Source of the DNA: Oscheius sp. JU75
Taxonomy: Eukaryota; Nematoda; Chromadorea; Rhabditida; Rhabditidae
Length of the DNA stretch: 64,000 bases
Direction of reading: 5' to 3'
Assembly: GCA_037178855.1 (NCBI GenBank)
Contig: JASJZC010000001.1
Coordinates: 1,426,001 to 1,490,000, forward strand
Shown piece after piece: positions 12,596 through 25,233 of this stretch (the first letter of the stretch is position 1; every line of letters begins with the position of its first letter). The notes beneath the pieces were generated by a model that saw only the letters and a program-made list of their open reading frames with translations, was not told the DNA's origin and ran no database searches. The translations under genes were made by a program, and so were the position numbers.

Positions 12596-14508
12596 TCTCT
12601 CTCGTTTTACTGTTTTTATAACTCTCTCTGTCTCTCTCATACCCCATTCTAAACTTTACGGCTCCCTTTCTAACTGTCTCTCTCTCTCTCTCTCTCTATG
12701 TCTCTCTGAAATTGTGATATCAGAAAACACAAAAACTTCCGGTCATTCACATAACGGTTTGCCGATCTTGCTCCAACTCTTACTATCTTTGCACTATGCC
12801 TTTTTCTCTTCCTCTCTCTACCTTGTCTTCCCTTTTTTTGACTCTTTCCACTATATACTTTTTCCAATCTCTAGCCTCTTTCAATTGCAAAAATGTTCGT
12901 TCACATTGGTGCTTTTCCCTCCCCTAAACCCCCAGTTGTTATGTGTGAAAAGTTGTTATAGCTACTATCAATACGTGCGGATATCAATGATAAAGGTCTG
13001 ACACGAAAAGTTTGAGTTCTTATCAGGATAAACAGTAGTTGAACCGTTTTGAGTCTCACAAGACGACAGTGGACTCGAACCAGCGACTTCGGCACAAGAG
13101 ACTAGATACTTAACCAGTAGGCCATGGAAGCAAAAAGCGATGGGGGGTCGTTTTGAACGTCCTAAGGAAAAACCCGAATCTCGATGAAAAATGTGATTCC
13201 CTCAAAAAGTTTGTTTGAGAGAGTTGTTTGCCAAACAATTAGCCAAACAACATTATGAAAAATTGGTATTCTGCGCGTATGCGAGAGTGCCTTGGTCTGC
13301 TCAAAAATAAGAGATCATTACAAAAGTGAATTTTCCTCGCTAGCTAGCGGGACCCACACGAGCGCGGGTTCAAATCATTTATGCATATGAGATTTATACT
13401 CTTCTATTCTTTCATGTTATTCCCTGTAAAACATAACGCCAAAGGCTAATTGCAACTAAATGCAGTTGAAAAAAAAAGAATAATAAAAACAAAGAAGAAT
13501 GAATGGAAACAAAAAAAATTTTCAGCTGAACAATCGCGAATGAGAGAACTTTTGGAAATCGCGTGCTCGCTTGAGTTCCGCGATGAAGGAAACCTTTTTT
13601 AGTGACCTCTTATTTTTTAACAGAACGTGTTCAAGTAGCAGATATAATTAACATGAACTTTAGTCACAAGAGCGGCAGTTTCTTCGTAGGCAGACATTTT
13701 TATGGTAACAAAGGCTGACCTTCAGTAGAAGATTCGTCGTTTTAGGTAGCCTGGCTCCTCAGGTGTCCGCATGCAATCGAGCTCGCTCTGGCATTGTCTA
13801 CGAGTCAAACATTTTTCAATTTTTATGATCGTGCTGTGCATTTCCAATGTGAGCCTACTTCTTCTGGATGAACTGTCGGAGCAACTAACTGGTGAACTGC
13901 GGGACAGACAGGCCATGGCAACTTAGGTCTAAGCTAGCTTATCTCTATCTTGTTATGACTTGTTTCTCCGAACAGTCGCCAGACGACTTCTTTGGGGGAC
14001 AGTTGGCTCCGAGCTTCTCTACCAGTGGGGTCTACTTGCACCAGCGACGACAGACAGAGTAACTTGACAGTGACAGTGATAAGAAGTTATCCTAGTCTCT
14101 AACTCATGACCCTTCAGTCTTCCCCTTACCAACAGTTGCTGACCTTGCTGTGTGTTTTGATCCATCATATGAGTCACCGATCCCTCCCATTAGCACCACC
14201 ATCCACTCAATAACATCCCTATTACCTAGCTTTTGATCCCAACTCCATGTAAACGTCCCCCACATGGGGCGCGGACTGCTGGCCCGCTGCCACACAGTCT
14301 CAGCCTTGACCATCTCAGCGCTATACTCTTTCAACCCATCCTTCCACCTGTTATTTGTTGCCCCGCCTCCCGCATTTGGCAGGTCGGTGCACGGCCTTCG
14401 CGCGCTATGCCGGTATGCGCGTTACGGACAAATAGTTTGCGGTCAATCAGCTCCTAATACTTCCTTTTCTGTCTTTCGCTCTCTGTCTCTCAGTAGTCAA
14501 TCCTTCAG
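12596..14508. other. 1.9-kb non-coding stretch between the ZCCHC gene and FAXC
   Basis: No exon is supported on either strand. It opens with a CTCT-rich 3' region (12600-12715), holds a tRNA-like SINE head at 13066-13130 and A-rich sequence near 13465-13520, and ends in a pyrimidine-rich CCTTCAG acceptor touching the FAXC ATG. Confidence 0.5.
13066..13130 (-). repeat. tRNA-like SINE head (family C)
   Basis: Minus strand: A-box-like TGGCCTACTGGTTAAGTATC and B-box GGTTCGAGTCC. Flanking GCCATGGAAGCAAAAAG resembles the copy at 6136-6205, and the A-box half resembles the plus-strand unit at 56219. Confidence 0.55.
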
Positions 14509-16198
14509 ATGCCTGGAACAAGTCTGGTCAAGAGGGACTGGCAAGAGGGAACAGTCTACGTCATTCAGTTCCCCAGATGTGGAAGTACTCCCTCCCCAAG
14601 TCCTTTTGCTCTGAAGCTGGAGACCTGGCTCCGAATCATGGACATTCCTTACGTGGTGAGTTCAGTAGCAATGGCACTGGAAATCAAGCTATCAGATTGA
14701 CCCCTGACCGCTAGATGACGATAGGCGACCTTGATATAGAGGCCAGTGACAGAGAGACAGAGAGATGGAGAGACATAGAGAGAGAGAGATAGGGAAACGG
14801 AGAGACAGAGGTTGGGAGACAGACAGTGTAACAACTCATCGTTTTTTTTTTAGCTGTACAGTACAGGTACCGAATCCAACTCTTTTCAAAACTGACTCAC
14901 CATTTGTTTCTTTTCTTTCTTCGCGCAGACACACAATTCCTGATTCACTTTCGCGCCTGTTGTTCAATTGCGGTACCCGTTCTCTCCCAAAATGTAACTG
15001 GATTTGCTGACAAACCGAGGGAGAAGAATCATAATTGGCGACGATTTTCAGAACATTTCGAACAATTTTGGAAAGACCTCGAGTCGCGGACAGATCCCCT
15101 TCATCGAGTTCAATGGAAGACACGTGCCAGACAGTAACCAGTGCATTCAGTACCTGAAGCAGCAGCTTCATAAGGTAGGAGATACGGAGACTGGGAGACA
15201 GAGAGATTTTTAGAGCGAACCAATCGATCTCAGCGAGCAGGAGAAGGCTGTTGGACATGCCTTCCATGCTGTCATTGAGGACAGTCTTCGCTGGTAAGAC
15301 ACTGTCTCTGTTTCTGTCACTGTCTCTCGCTGAAACCCAATCGTTGGCCTTCCATTTCCTGCTCATAATTGTCACAATAATCGTTCTCTCTTTTTTACCA
15401 TTTTCCCGTGTGTGACGATCTCTCTCACCAACACCGCTAACATTCCACCCCGCCACTCCCCTTTTTGATAAGCTGTGGAACCAATTTACTCGCGTCTTGT
15501 AGGTGTCTCTTCTACCAGAGGGGCCAGCATCCTAACTGGATCGCCACGGACGATGGCTTCCTTCGAAATGTGAAGGGGTTGAAGAAGTTGGGCCTGTCAA
15601 CTATTGGAGTCCATAAAATCAAGGGTTTCCTTCATAAGGCCACGCACTTCCAAGGAATCGGTCGTCTTTCCCCGGAGGAGGTTGCCGGGATTGCCAAGAG
15701 AGACCTGGACTCGATTTCTACCTATCTGGGAGATAAGCTGTACATGCAGGGAGACAGAGCTACTACTGTGAGTTATCAATAGTAGCTAAATCGTTGCGGG
15801 AACCATTAGATGGACAGTCCTTTACATTTTGTAAGGGGTTCAACTGTGGGAGAAGTCATAGCTTCTCAGAAAGCGGGTGTAACCTTTGTCATATGGTCCC
15901 GTCAGGATACCTACTCGAGGACCTAAAAGCCAATCACATTGCTACTATTCGGACCTTTTCCAGCTCGACGCGACAGCCTTTGGCCACCTCGTCCAATGGT
16001 ACTGGGGACCAGTTTTGAATGCCGAGATCAAGGAGCACATCGAACAGAAGACTCCTAATATTGTAAGTTACAAAAAGTGGTATAAGTATCACCATTTAGG
16101 CGGCCTATTTGAAGCGAATGAAGGAGAAATATTGGCCGGACTGGGAGGAGATCACTACCACTTTGGAGATGAACACCAAATGGAAGCCGGAAGCCTAA
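14509..16198 (+). CDS. FAXC: Failed axon connections homolog (FAXC, metaxin-like GST fold)
   Basis: Six exons: 14509-14655, 15052-15174, 15214-15293, 15503-15767, 15964-16062, 16100-16198; 270 aa. FAXC proteins have an N-terminal thioredoxin-like and a C-terminal GST helical domain related to metaxins and are implicated in axon development. Landmarks: an FPRCGSTPSPSPFALKLETW start-of-fold segment, IPYV, a GQIPFIEFNGRHVPDSNQC cis-Pro strand and SNAIL-like helix, the AFHAVIEDSLRWCLFYQR helix, and the second-domain GDKLYMQGDRATTLDATAFG segment (the helix-capping D-x-x-x-FG motif). The start codon immediately follows CCTTCAG. Introns are 396, 39, 209, 196 and 37 nt; the first carries a GAGACAG repeat tract (about 14750-14825). 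An AATAAA lies 16 nt after the stop. Confidence 0.9.
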
Positions 16199-16213
16199 TA
16201 TACCTACTTTTTC

Positions 16214-16219
16214 AATAAA
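16214..16219 (+). terminator. AATAAA polyadenylation signal (FAXC)
   Basis: AATAAA 16 nt after the FAXC stop codon. The convergent eIF2-alpha gene ends only 167 bp from the FAXC stop, so the two 3' UTRs may overlap. Confidence 0.65.
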
Positions 16220-16364
16220 AATGCCTTTTTTAACACTGTATTGAACCCGAAATCTTAATAAAAAGTTGGAATTTATGTAGGACAACAAGCAACAAAGGGA
16301 CCGATCCATATTCACCAAAATTGACAACAGGAGAGACAGATAGGGAAACAGAAAAAAGGTGCCT

Positions 16365-19300
16365 CTAATCCTCATCGTCGTCGTCGCTGTCCTCCTCCGC
16401 CTCGTCTTTGCTTTTAGACTTCTTCTTGGCATCGCGACTAGCCTCCTCCGCGTCCAGCTGCTGGTCGAGACCCTTCGGGGCCACCATTCCACCGTCACTC
16501 TCCTCCTCGTCCTCGTCACTACCCGACTCTTCGGCCTCTTCGAGCTCTGCCAGCTCGAGCTTCCTTTTCATCTCGGCCTCATCCATATCCGAGACGACGC
16601 GGATCTGACAAAGAAGGGGTAAGATGAGTTGAACGAGTTCTTTTGGCGAAAAATGTGGCGGGAACCCGAAAGTAGCTATCAGTAAATTTCTTTTCTCGAA
16701 AAAAAAACTTTTCGACTGGACGAAATTTTTCAAAACCTCGTCAGCAATCGCTTTTGTGGGGATAGAAGGCAAGAAGCCATGTGGAATCAAAGTCTAGATA
16801 GATTGAATATCAGGAGCCAGAACAGGAAAATTGGCGAAGCTACGGTAGCTTAACAACTGGAGAGTGTTAAGATTGAGCCACTCGATGGGCTTGACCGGCT
16901 CGAGCTGCCTAAGTATAGCTAGGATGGACGACGGGCAGGATCATGTTTGAAGGTTCATCGAGACAGCGCATTAAAGGGTCGCCGATAGGTTTTGAAAGAG
17001 ACAAATTCGCACAATTAGAATGGAAGTGATTGACAGAGTAGGACAGAACAGTCAAACTGTTAAGAGCGAAAACTGCCATATGAAATGGGACATGTTGAGC
17101 TTAGCTTGTTCGAAAGGCTCGCTGCGGTCAGACTTGTTTTGAGAACAGTACGAAACTTGGCCTATACAGCTCGTCCACCTGCTGCTGGCAGGTTCGTCAT
17201 AGAGCCATTGGAAAGAGTAAAAGTTGCTGGCAAGAAAGCATCGCATACAGTAGGGTACAGCTGGAAAATCAAACTCACATCTTCCTTGACATTGAATTTG
17301 CCACCTTGCTTCTCAATGTGCTCTTTGACGACGTCCAGAGCCTGACGAACCGACTCCAGGCCGTGCTCCTTGTCCATGGTCTGTGTGGTGACGACAAAGT
17401 GGGGAGCCGCGATCAGATTGATCTAAATTGAAGTTGGTTTGGTCCTATTTGGTGAAATACAAACCTTGATGGGAAGCTCAGCAGTGGAGCAATTCTTTCC
17501 GGCGATCAGGGCGTCCTTGATAGCGTCGATGCCGTTGTAGGCGAAGCAGGAGACCTCAATATCGGCACGGATCTTGACAGCCTGTGGGGTGAGCTTCTTG
17601 CGGATGTCCTCGAGGAGCTTCTCCTTCACATCATCCGAAATGTCGCATTCGTCGAGGATCTCCGGGTTGCTAAAAAATGGAAGTTTTTACCAGTTGCAAG
17701 GAAGAAAATAAGGTTATCATATGATACACGGAAGACTATTAACTTGTTTCAGAAGTTAAATCGTTTCTATAGTCAATAAAAACTGCAACTAATTAGTGTT
17801 TCGTAATAGTTTTGTTGCGAAACAATTACTTTGGAAAAGAACTAACTACATGGCCATCAAGACTATGATACTACTAGGGAAAGTCTTCAGGGTATCGCAA
17901 GAGCTTGGAAGGTGGCCATACTAAAAACGGAGCTGTACAGGACAGTGGACCAGCGTGTGTCCAAGTCGGAAAGTTGAAAGTCCATGAGCTCCCAGACCAA
18001 GAAAGAAAGTTGGAACTCGAAACAAACTTCTACTTGAAAACTTTTCAACCAATTTAGATGCTCTTCTTGTGGTCTTCTGACACAAATTTCGTGTCCGATA
18101 GGATCCCTTGGAGTGTACAAAAAAAAGGTCTAATCGACGTAAAAGACAGTCGAGAACCGAACCCGGAATATTTAGAACCAGGGGTCAACTGGATCCCTGT
18201 GCAAAAATTTTGTGCGACCCACAAAAAGGCTGCAAAAGCTCAAATCGCGCGAATCACAAACTGGAGTGAGCGATCACCGAGAATTAAATCCGGGATGTTA
18301 GGACATTAGTCTAACGTTCTAGACGCTAGGTTAAGGACTCTGGGCGCGTCTATACATCTGAAGCTGCCTGCTGCTCAAAAGGTTCACGGAAATCCAGGGT
18401 CTGCCCAATATGTCCACATTTTGACAAGCCTTCATATGGTGCGGACCAACACGCGATCATTAACGCCGATACCCAGGTTTTTTGTGCTCGAATATCAAGG
18501 TATGTGCTAAAGCCTGTGCCGCTCTCCGAGACCAAAAAGACGTCAAGAGACATACGTGATGGCCTTCTTGAAAGCATCATGAGCTGCGGCTTTCCTCTTC
18601 TCCTTGCGGTCAAAATGCCAGGCCGTCTTCTGGTACAGCTCCTCGAGCTGCTCGTCCTTCTCGTAACCGAGCTGCTCGGCCACGTGTCGTAGAATGCTGT
18701 TCACGGCCTTAGCCTTGGCATGGCGTTCCTCGCAATGAAGCAGATCCTTAGCGTAGACACGACGCTTCGAAAGATCAATGTAACCTAAATTGCGATTTTT
18801 TGATTCTGGAGAATTAAAAATAAGGGTACCTTTCTCCTTGTCGACACGGATAACGACGACGCATTCGTTGCGACCGACACGGATCAGCTTGTTGACGGAA
18901 CGGATTCGACGACGGGAGAGCTCGGAGAGCAAAATCATGCCCTCTGAAAACATGGGGTTATAGATCCGGAAGAAAATGTAGCTGAATCTGTCTGTGGTCA
19001 TGCCTATTTGTACGTAATCTTTAGCTGAAACTGTCAGAAGTGGAAGTAAGAAGTGGTCGAAAGAGTCGTATTGTTACAGGCTTTCAACAAGATGACAGAT
19101 ATGTGAGAGATTGCCAGAGCAAGTTGACATGGATAGAGCTGGACAAAAGTACAGAATAGGTGGAAGAGATTGAAGAAGCAACGATATCACGGCACATGTA
19201 ATTGGGAAAAGGCCAAAACAATTGAGTATTGTAATGAGAAAGATGCCGAAACGACAGGTTGACATAGATGGACATGTAAAACGCAGTTTCACAGACAAGA

Positions 19301-19885
19301 CAAGATCGAGGCTGGTCCGGTCGACAAAGAGACGTATTCAGAGTTGAACATGCTGACGAAATGACAGGAGACGGAAGAATGGTGAAGTTGTCAAAGCAGA
19401 AAAAGTAGGGGTACCGGCAGACAAAGACAGACGTTTCTACCCATATTAAGAAGGTATTTTTGGTACATTGATAGATAGATCGTAATAGAAATTTGATATG
19501 CCGACAGGACATTGCTCAGACCGATTAGAGACCAGTTGACAGATATTGGACAGAGCATGGTTCGGACAGGTTGACCGAGATGGAAAGCAATATAAGCGGT
19601 TCACTGAAACAGAATGCCAGCTTCCGACAGCTTGTCTTTTGTTGAGACATTGAGAACTGACAGAATGATGGAAAGAGACAAAATTGCAGCTGGACAGGTT
19701 GACATGGCCAGTTGACAGAGGTAAAATCAATGTTTTTTTTTTAGCAAGAATAACCCACCAATATTGTTGTACTCCGACAGCACGACGTAGGCTCCCATAT
19801 CGGCAATTTGCCGTACATTAGCCACGACCGTTTCCTCAACATCCGGGAACTGATTCTCATAGAACCTACACTTCAGCGTAGACAT
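16365..19885 (-). CDS. EIF2S1: Eukaryotic translation initiation factor 2 subunit alpha
   Basis: Exons on the minus strand: 19885-19759, 18943-18830, 18784-18556, 17669-17465, 17422-17279, 16604-16365; 352 aa. eIF2-alpha is part of the eIF2 ternary complex that brings initiator Met-tRNA to the 40S ribosome and is the target of stress kinases. The N-terminal S1/OB fold is complete ([20 protein letters not shown]), with the kinase-target loop [12 protein letters not shown] (conserved phospho-Ser in SELSRR) and the [10 protein letters not shown] strand. The helical and alpha/beta domains follow. The acidic tail is longer than in human (352 versus about 315 aa) and includes a Lys-rich KKKSKSKDE segment. 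A TTTTATAG acceptor ends 5 nt before the ATG. The gene starts 209 bp downstream of the prohibitin stop on the same strand. The 815-nt intron 18944-19758 is packed with GACAG/TTGACA motifs. Confidence 0.97.
18278..18346 (-). repeat. tRNA-like SINE head, decayed
   Basis: In an eIF2-alpha intron. Minus strand: A-box-like TAACCTAGCGTCTAGAACG and a decayed B box (GGATTTAATTC). The element is in the sense orientation of the host gene. Confidence 0.4.
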
Positions 19886-20094
19886 CCTTACTATAAAATT
19901 AGCATAGTTTTAAGCGATCACATGACAAAGGTAGGTCGTTGTACTAACAACTTAAGGCGACCAAATTAACAAGTAAAATGTCAAATTTATAGCACGAACA
20001 AGTTATAACAATGGGGCATAACAACCTACTGTCGTCCTAAAACAAAAAGGGAGAGATGAGATGCACGGCTAACAGGTCAAAAAAGGAGCAATTT

Positions 20095-21585
20095 CTACTG
20101 CTGGGGCAGATTAAGGAGCGTGCTCTGGTTGCTGGGGAGGTAGGTCACATTCTTGGCCTTGGCCAATCGCTCGGCAATCTCCTCGGCGGCTTCGATCTTT
20201 CGGAGCTCGACGAGTCCCTCGCCGGCGTCTGAGAAGGCCTTGGCGAGCAGCTTGGCGGCCTGGGCATCTCCTTCCGCTGTAGTCACGGCCGCGATTTTCA
20301 TCTGTTCGGCCTTTTCGACGAGGTAGCGGGCCTTCTCGGCCTCCTGCTGAGCCACCTGCTTCATCTCGACGGCCTCGGTAAATTCACGGCCGAAGTTGAG
20401 GTGGGTCTGAAAAATTGAGGGATGAAAATGATTCAGTTAGCCAAAATCTTCACGTTAGGAACTTGGGAGTCGTGAATTTGAGTACAAAAGAAGAGTTCGC
20501 AGATAGCCTAGCGGTTGGAGCATCGGAATGGTAATCTAAAAGTTCCACGTTCGATCCCTCGGCCATATTTCTCAGGCTTTGGAATCCAAATGTTGTACTT
20601 GTTTTGCAAGTCGAAGGCAGGCCTTTTACTCATATATGACCTTTCAAGAATGTTCAGTATGACCTCAAAGGTGTTAAGTAGCGTAAAATTTTTATACACA
20701 GCCAGACAGAGGGCTGGTGAGCAAATATTAAGTTTTATGGACGGTCTTTGTCCTTTTGAAAGCATCTCGGTTCACTGAACGCGGTCTAGTCGTGTTCAGA
20801 GACTCCAGAGACCTTTGGAATCGAAATTAAAACGTATCGGGCTCGATTTTCGACGTTTCTTTCCGCTTTTCGCGTTGTAGCAGAAATTTTGTAGCCCAAT
20901 GTCTCTATGAGCTCCATACAATGAAAAGAACTGCTTACAATAGCAATGTCGTCAAGAACAAGGCCGAATTGGGCCGCACGAAGAGCAAGTGCTTGAGAGA
21001 CTTGCAGGGAGACGTTCTCACGCTGTGTGATCATTTCGTGAGCATCAAACTGGGCCTAAATGACAATTATGTTGAGGAAAATCGGAGGGAAACGTACAAC
21101 AACAGCTTTCAGGACCTCATTAGTGATGGAAGGCAATACACGTTCAGCATAGTCGAGGCCGATATTTAGATAGATGCTGGGCAATTTGACGGGATCCGGT
21201 CGGTGTAGAATACGCAGGGTGATAGACACATTTTGGAGATCTTAATAACGATTGCGACACATGAAAAATTGGTAAAAATGTACCTTTGCTACCGGTGATA
21301 GTGTTGATGGCTCTGGGAGTTGAACGGATGTCGAAAATGATGGGTTTCTGGACCCAGGGAATCAGAAAGTGGGTTCCCTCGCCCACAATCTCGTCCTTGA
21401 CTCCGGAGAAACGGTCGAAGATGACGGCACGTTGTCCTCCGTCGACTGGAAGTGAACAAGAAGGGGAAAGCTCAAAAAATTTGCTTACCATTGTAAAGAG
21501 CGGATTGAGCGACTCCTCCGGCAATAGCCAGACCGACTCCGACACCTCCGAGACGTCCAAGAAGCTTCTGGGCAGCGGCAGCCAT
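20095..21585 (-). CDS. PHB1: Prohibitin 1
   Basis: Exons on the minus strand: 21585-21489, 21445-21284, 21240-21098, 21055-20939, 20406-20095; 276 aa (family about 272). Prohibitin forms ring complexes with PHB2 in the inner mitochondrial membrane and stabilises newly made respiratory subunits. Visible: N-terminal hydrophobic anchor ([20 protein letters not shown]), then the SPFH domain opening [14 protein letters not shown], then [20 protein letters not shown], the LRILHRPDP strand, [19 protein letters not shown], and the C-terminal coiled coil ([36 protein letters not shown]). A CTTCAG acceptor directly abuts the ATG. It is head gene of a probable two-gene unit with eIF2-alpha 209 bp downstream. 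Introns are 43, 43, 42 and 532 nt; the long one holds a tRNA-like repeat. Confidence 0.97.
20496..20566 (+). repeat. tRNA-like SINE head
   Basis: Plus strand: A-box ATAGCCTAGCGGTTGGAGC and B-box CGTTCGATCCC, antisense to prohibitin, within its only long intron. The flanks cannot form a 7-bp acceptor stem, so a functional tRNA is unlikely. Confidence 0.5.
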
Positions 21586-22651
<1,066 letters not shown>

Positions 22652-22669
22652 ATCACCGTTGTTGATTTA

Positions 22670-22675
22670 AATAAA
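22670..22675 (+). terminator. AATAAA polyadenylation signal (RPL27A)
   Basis: AATAAA 18 nt after the RPL27A stop, about 100 nt before the CTTTCAG acceptor (ending 22774) that precedes RPLP1. Confidence 0.6.
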
Positions 22676-22822
22676 ATCACCCTTGTATTTGTATTTCTTT
22701 GCCGCCGAGCGGTTCAATCTGCCTCGTATACCTTTGATCGTGCTATATTTCCTGTCCTAATTCCGTCCTTTCAGCGCTTGTTCTCTTTGAGCTAAGGCTA
22801 CCAACAGCAACTTGCGATTGAA

Positions 22823-23271
22823 ATGGCTTCCCCTCAAGAACTGGCTTGTGTCTACGCTGCCCTGATCCTCCAGGATGACGAGGTTGGTCCTTTTCTGCTC
22901 TCTTGCAAACAATCTATTCAGGTCGCTATCACCGGTGACAAGATCGCCACCCTCCTGAAGGCTGCCAACATCGAGTTCGAGCCCTTCTGGCCTGGTCTTT
23001 TCGCCAAGGCTCTCGAGGGAGTTGATGTCAAGGTCGGTTTTGTTCTCAACTTTTTTTTTTCAATCAACTTCTTTTACCTAAATTAACCTCCAACTTTTAG
23101 AACCTCATCACCAGCGTCTCTTCCGGAGCTGGCTCCGCCGGACCTGCTCCAGCTGCTGCTGCTGCTCCCGCCGGAGGTGCCCCTGCCGCTGCTGCTCCTG
23201 CCGAGTCCAAGAAGAAGGAAGAGCCCAAGGAGGAGTCCGACGACGACATGGGCTTCGGTCTCTTCGACTAA
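22823..23271 (+). CDS. RPLP1: 60S acidic ribosomal protein P1
   Basis: Exons 22823-22882, 22922-23032, 23101-23271; 113 aa. P1 pairs with P2 in the flexible ribosomal stalk that recruits elongation factors. Diagnostic features: N-terminal helical dimerisation domain ([20 protein letters not shown]), Ala/Gly/Pro hinge ([20 protein letters not shown]), and the invariant acidic tail ending [11 protein letters not shown] that contacts GTPase factors. The nearest acceptor (CCTTTCAG) ends 48 nt upstream of the ATG. Introns are 39 and 68 nt. It lies 171 bp after RPL27A. Confidence 0.97.
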
Positions 23272-23317
23272 GCAGTCTCCATCGACCTGTCGAGCGGTGT
23301 TGTTAAATTGTCGTTGA

Positions 23318-23323
23318 AATAAA
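23318..23323 (+). terminator. AATAAA polyadenylation signal (RPLP1)
   Basis: AATAAA 46 nt after the RPLP1 stop. The next gene's CATTCTAG acceptor ends 150 nt downstream. Confidence 0.6.
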
Positions 23324-23487
23324 CCTTGTTATCCATCACCTTTTGTACTCGACAGATTGAGACTCTAGAAACAAGTTAGAACCGTAGACGAAGATCATTA
23401 TCTCGACTTCTGAATAGACCTTGGGTCAGATGGTCCCGCCTTCAATCGATTACATGGGCAGTTGTTCATTCTAGTTGGCCACGAGAC

Positions 23488-25199
23488 ATGTTGCTCCTAC
23501 TAGTTGCTCTCCTCCCGCTCAGTGTCGTCTCGGAGCGGCGACTCTTGATCACCTTCAGCCTCCAACCCTTCAAGTCCCTGAATCGCACCCACCTGCCGTT
23601 CACCGGAATTATTCTGTCAAACGGCGACAGCTTCACAGCTATTGGCCAGATTGACCCTAATGGAAGCTACAAAGGCCAGATGAGTTGGCCTTGGATAAAC
23701 GGAGACGACAAGGATTGGCAGCGCAACAGCTTCTTACTCAATACCGAGTACGAGGACTTCCTGCAGAGTGAGTTGCAATCTTTCAAAATCCCTGTCCGTC
23801 TAGACTATTGACACAAATAAACCGGGTTCGATTCCGCCCTCACTCAAATTTGTTGTGAAGTACTTTTGTAGAGATTTTGGAACTGAACATGCATTGGCAG
23901 TTATTTTAGGGTTTCTAGTCTTCAAATAAAGCTTCAGCTCTGCAAAGTTTTAGTGAATAAGTAGAGTAATGATAATAGGCTCCACTACGAGCCAGGCGAC
24001 CCGGGTTTGATTCCCTTGAATGACAAACTTTTTCAAAAAGCTATTTTGGGATGGGAAAGGGCCCCAAAGTGGGGAGATGACGGGCTTACAAAATTCTTAG
24101 ACCCAAAAGGCTTTGTTAGGTAGAAGTTGGGTGTTTCACGTTTCCGTGAGGTTAGCCCACAAATCCCTTTTTTACCCCTGGGCAGATTTTTTGAGTCGTA
24201 ATAGCTGTTTAGGCGCCATCTATATGACGGTCAACACCACTGGACCCACCCATATGAAGATGGTAACCCAGGACTACAAGTTGCACATCTGGACCAAGTT
24301 CCAGAACTTCTCCAAAGGTAGGACGAAGAAAAGGTGGAGGACCAAACTTTTCCAGTGTCTACGAAGGCTCTGGGTCTCACAAAAGATACGCCGAACAGTT
24401 GCGGCTGCAAGCTGAAGAACTGTGCCTGCTGTGAGAAGATCAATATGCCGAGAATGAAGTTCACTCATGAGAGTAAGTCAACTTCCTTGGTCTCTGTCAG
24501 AAGCTGTCTTGACCTAAGTCATTGTCCTGTCAGCGACGTCTGCGAACTGTTTCTACCTGTCTAACCAAAGTTTGCGAAGACTTCCATGTCAGCCGCATGG
24601 TCAAAGCTGTGTGCTTGAAGCACTTCCTCTGTCTGGCCTGAGACTGTCCTGTGAGGACGTGCATGCCAATCGAGTCACTGTCAATCACGATTCTATCCGG
24701 GCAAGAGATTCAGGTCAATTTTTAGACAATCTCACCTCTTCTCGATCTAAATTCTTGATCTACCGTATGCTGGCTACCATGAACTGTCTTTCCATAACCT
24801 ACTGTCTCTGTACCCCTGTTTTTGAGCCAGTCTGCTAACTCTCACTGTCGTTGGAATCTTTTTCTTCGAAAAGAAGCCTAACTTCCAGTCTGCGCCAACA
24901 TTTCCTACAACCCTGCTACCATCGGAATCGACCTGGCCGTCGGCGTCGACGGTCACTACTACATCCACGAGATCTCCGGTCAGTTTGATCGACCTCAAGA
25001 TCCATAATTTCCAGCCCGAAACCCGCCTCCGGTCTGCTTCGACGTGCCCTACGCCAAGGAAATTGCCAGTATCTGCTTGGCTTTCACGGATCTGAATCTG
25101 AACAAGAAGCACCTCACCGGCTGTATGGAGGTGGATATGGAGCTCGTACACATGCGCGTGGCTCACGTCCCCCTCGGCTGCTTTAACATGCCTATCTGA
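23488..25199 (+). CDS. Secreted cysteine-rich protein, DUF4773-like
   Basis: Exons 23488-23767, 24213-24317, 24356-24472, 24889-24978, 25015-25199; 258 aa with consistent phases. An N-terminal signal peptide (LLLLVALLPLSVVS) is followed by a beta-rich region with no name I can give (SNGDSFTAIGQIDPNGSYKG). The C-terminal half carries the pattern typical of DUF4773 proteins of invertebrates: CGCKLKNCACC, then CANISYNP, GIDLAVGVDGHYYIHEISAR, NPPPVCFDVPYAKE, ICLAF and a final GCFNM. The paired cysteines suggest an extracellular disulfide-bonded domain; its function is unknown. A CATTCTAG acceptor ends 13 nt before the ATG. Its stop lies only 35 bp from the stop of convergent OCIAD1. Intron 1 contains a family A SINE head and intron 3 CTGTC repeats. 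Confidence 0.75.
23968..24016 (+). repeat. tRNA-derived SINE head, family A, plus orientation
   Basis: Reads TAATGATAATAGGC, then CCACTACGAGCCAGGCGACC and a B box GGGTTTGATTCCC. This is the same head as the antisense family A copies, here in the sense orientation of the host intron. Confidence 0.6.
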
Positions 25200-25233
25200 T
25201 ATCATTTTATCCGTCTACTATACATGAACAATC

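Noticed and set aside
13722-13916. Minus-strand 64-codon open frame in the 12.6-14.5 kb gap
   Set aside because: No splice context or family similarity; length is within chance expectation.
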